Below are positions 14,086-14,099 of a DNA stretch of 14,099 nt, piece by piece. The position numbers were made by a program, and so were the translations under genes. A model generated the notes under the pieces. That model had not been told where the DNA came from and searched no databases. It was given only the letters and a program-made list of their open reading frames with translations. This DNA comes from Deltaproteobacteria bacterium (GTDB lineage Bacteria; Desulfobacterota; Anaeroferrophillalia; Anaeroferrophillales; Tharpellaceae). The first letter of the stretch is position 1, and each line of letters starts with the position of its first letter. Where the stretch lies: contig DAOWIX010000157.1 of the NCBI GenBank assembly GCA_030640695.1, positions 1 through 14,099 of the forward strand. Reading direction: 5' to 3'.

Positions 14086-14099
14086 CTTTTGTTGATTTA

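Noticed and set aside
1..14099. tRNA, rRNA, complete insertion sequence, phage or toxin-antitoxin genes
   Set aside because: No cloverleaf, rRNA, transposase or toxin-like sequence was recognised; the only recombinase is the housekeeping XerD.

Overview
The window looks like a chromosomal, mostly housekeeping segment of a Gram-negative anaerobe, most plausibly a member of the Desulfobacterota (former Deltaproteobacteria). The clues are a DHH-CBS-nucleotidyltransferase fusion next to a XerD-type recombinase, an Hfq, PAS sensor kinases of the type common in that group, and a kinase with a c-type-heme-like (Tll0287/DUF3365) sensor domain. The lineage is inferred from protein style alone; no marker gene such as 16S rRNA is present.

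Layout. From 4989 down to 1, four minus-strand genes follow one another: an Hfq-like RNA chaperone, the tyrosine recombinase XerD, a three-part tRNA nucleotidyltransferase (start overlapping the xerD stop by four bases), and a PAS sensor histidine kinase that runs off the left edge. From 5219 to 7260, divergent from hfq, lies a two-gene plus-strand operon of a MoxR-type AAA+ ATPase and a CoxE-like VWA protein. From 7302 to 9752 there are two SPOUT-class RNA 2'-O-methyltransferases (TrmJ-like and RlmB/TrmH-like) and a membrane-anchored coiled-coil protein, all minus strand. A 65-codon plus-strand gene sits between the two methyltransferases and overlaps the rlmB end antisense. From 10085 to 12546 two coupled minus-strand genes encode nucleotide-sugar enzymes (phosphomannomutase and GDP-L-fucose synthase), probably for surface polysaccharide. 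At the right end a clear sigma-70-like promoter drives a heme-sensor kinase that stops before its ATPase domain, inside a terminator-like hairpin that begins a run of evenly spaced hairpins.

How the genes relate. RNA metabolism dominates the left and middle (Hfq, tRNA 3'-end nucleotidyltransferase, two RNA methyltransferases). XerD would resolve chromosome dimers. The MoxR-VWA pair is an orphan chaperone-type module with no visible client. The sugar pair supplies only part of the GDP-fucose pathway; manC and gmd are not here.

The most unusual structure is at small scale. Three different 7-base tandem arrays sit at gene junctions (3739-3759, 4659-4686, 8042-8069), each touching or replacing the region where a start codon or ribosome binding site should be. 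A REP-like bulged hairpin lies at 9901-9937, and the hairpin run is at 13999-14085. I did not find a convincing new multi-gene system. The best leads are the heptamer arrays, the divergent Hfq, the truncated heme-sensor kinase with its hairpin run, and the insertion in the fucose synthase.
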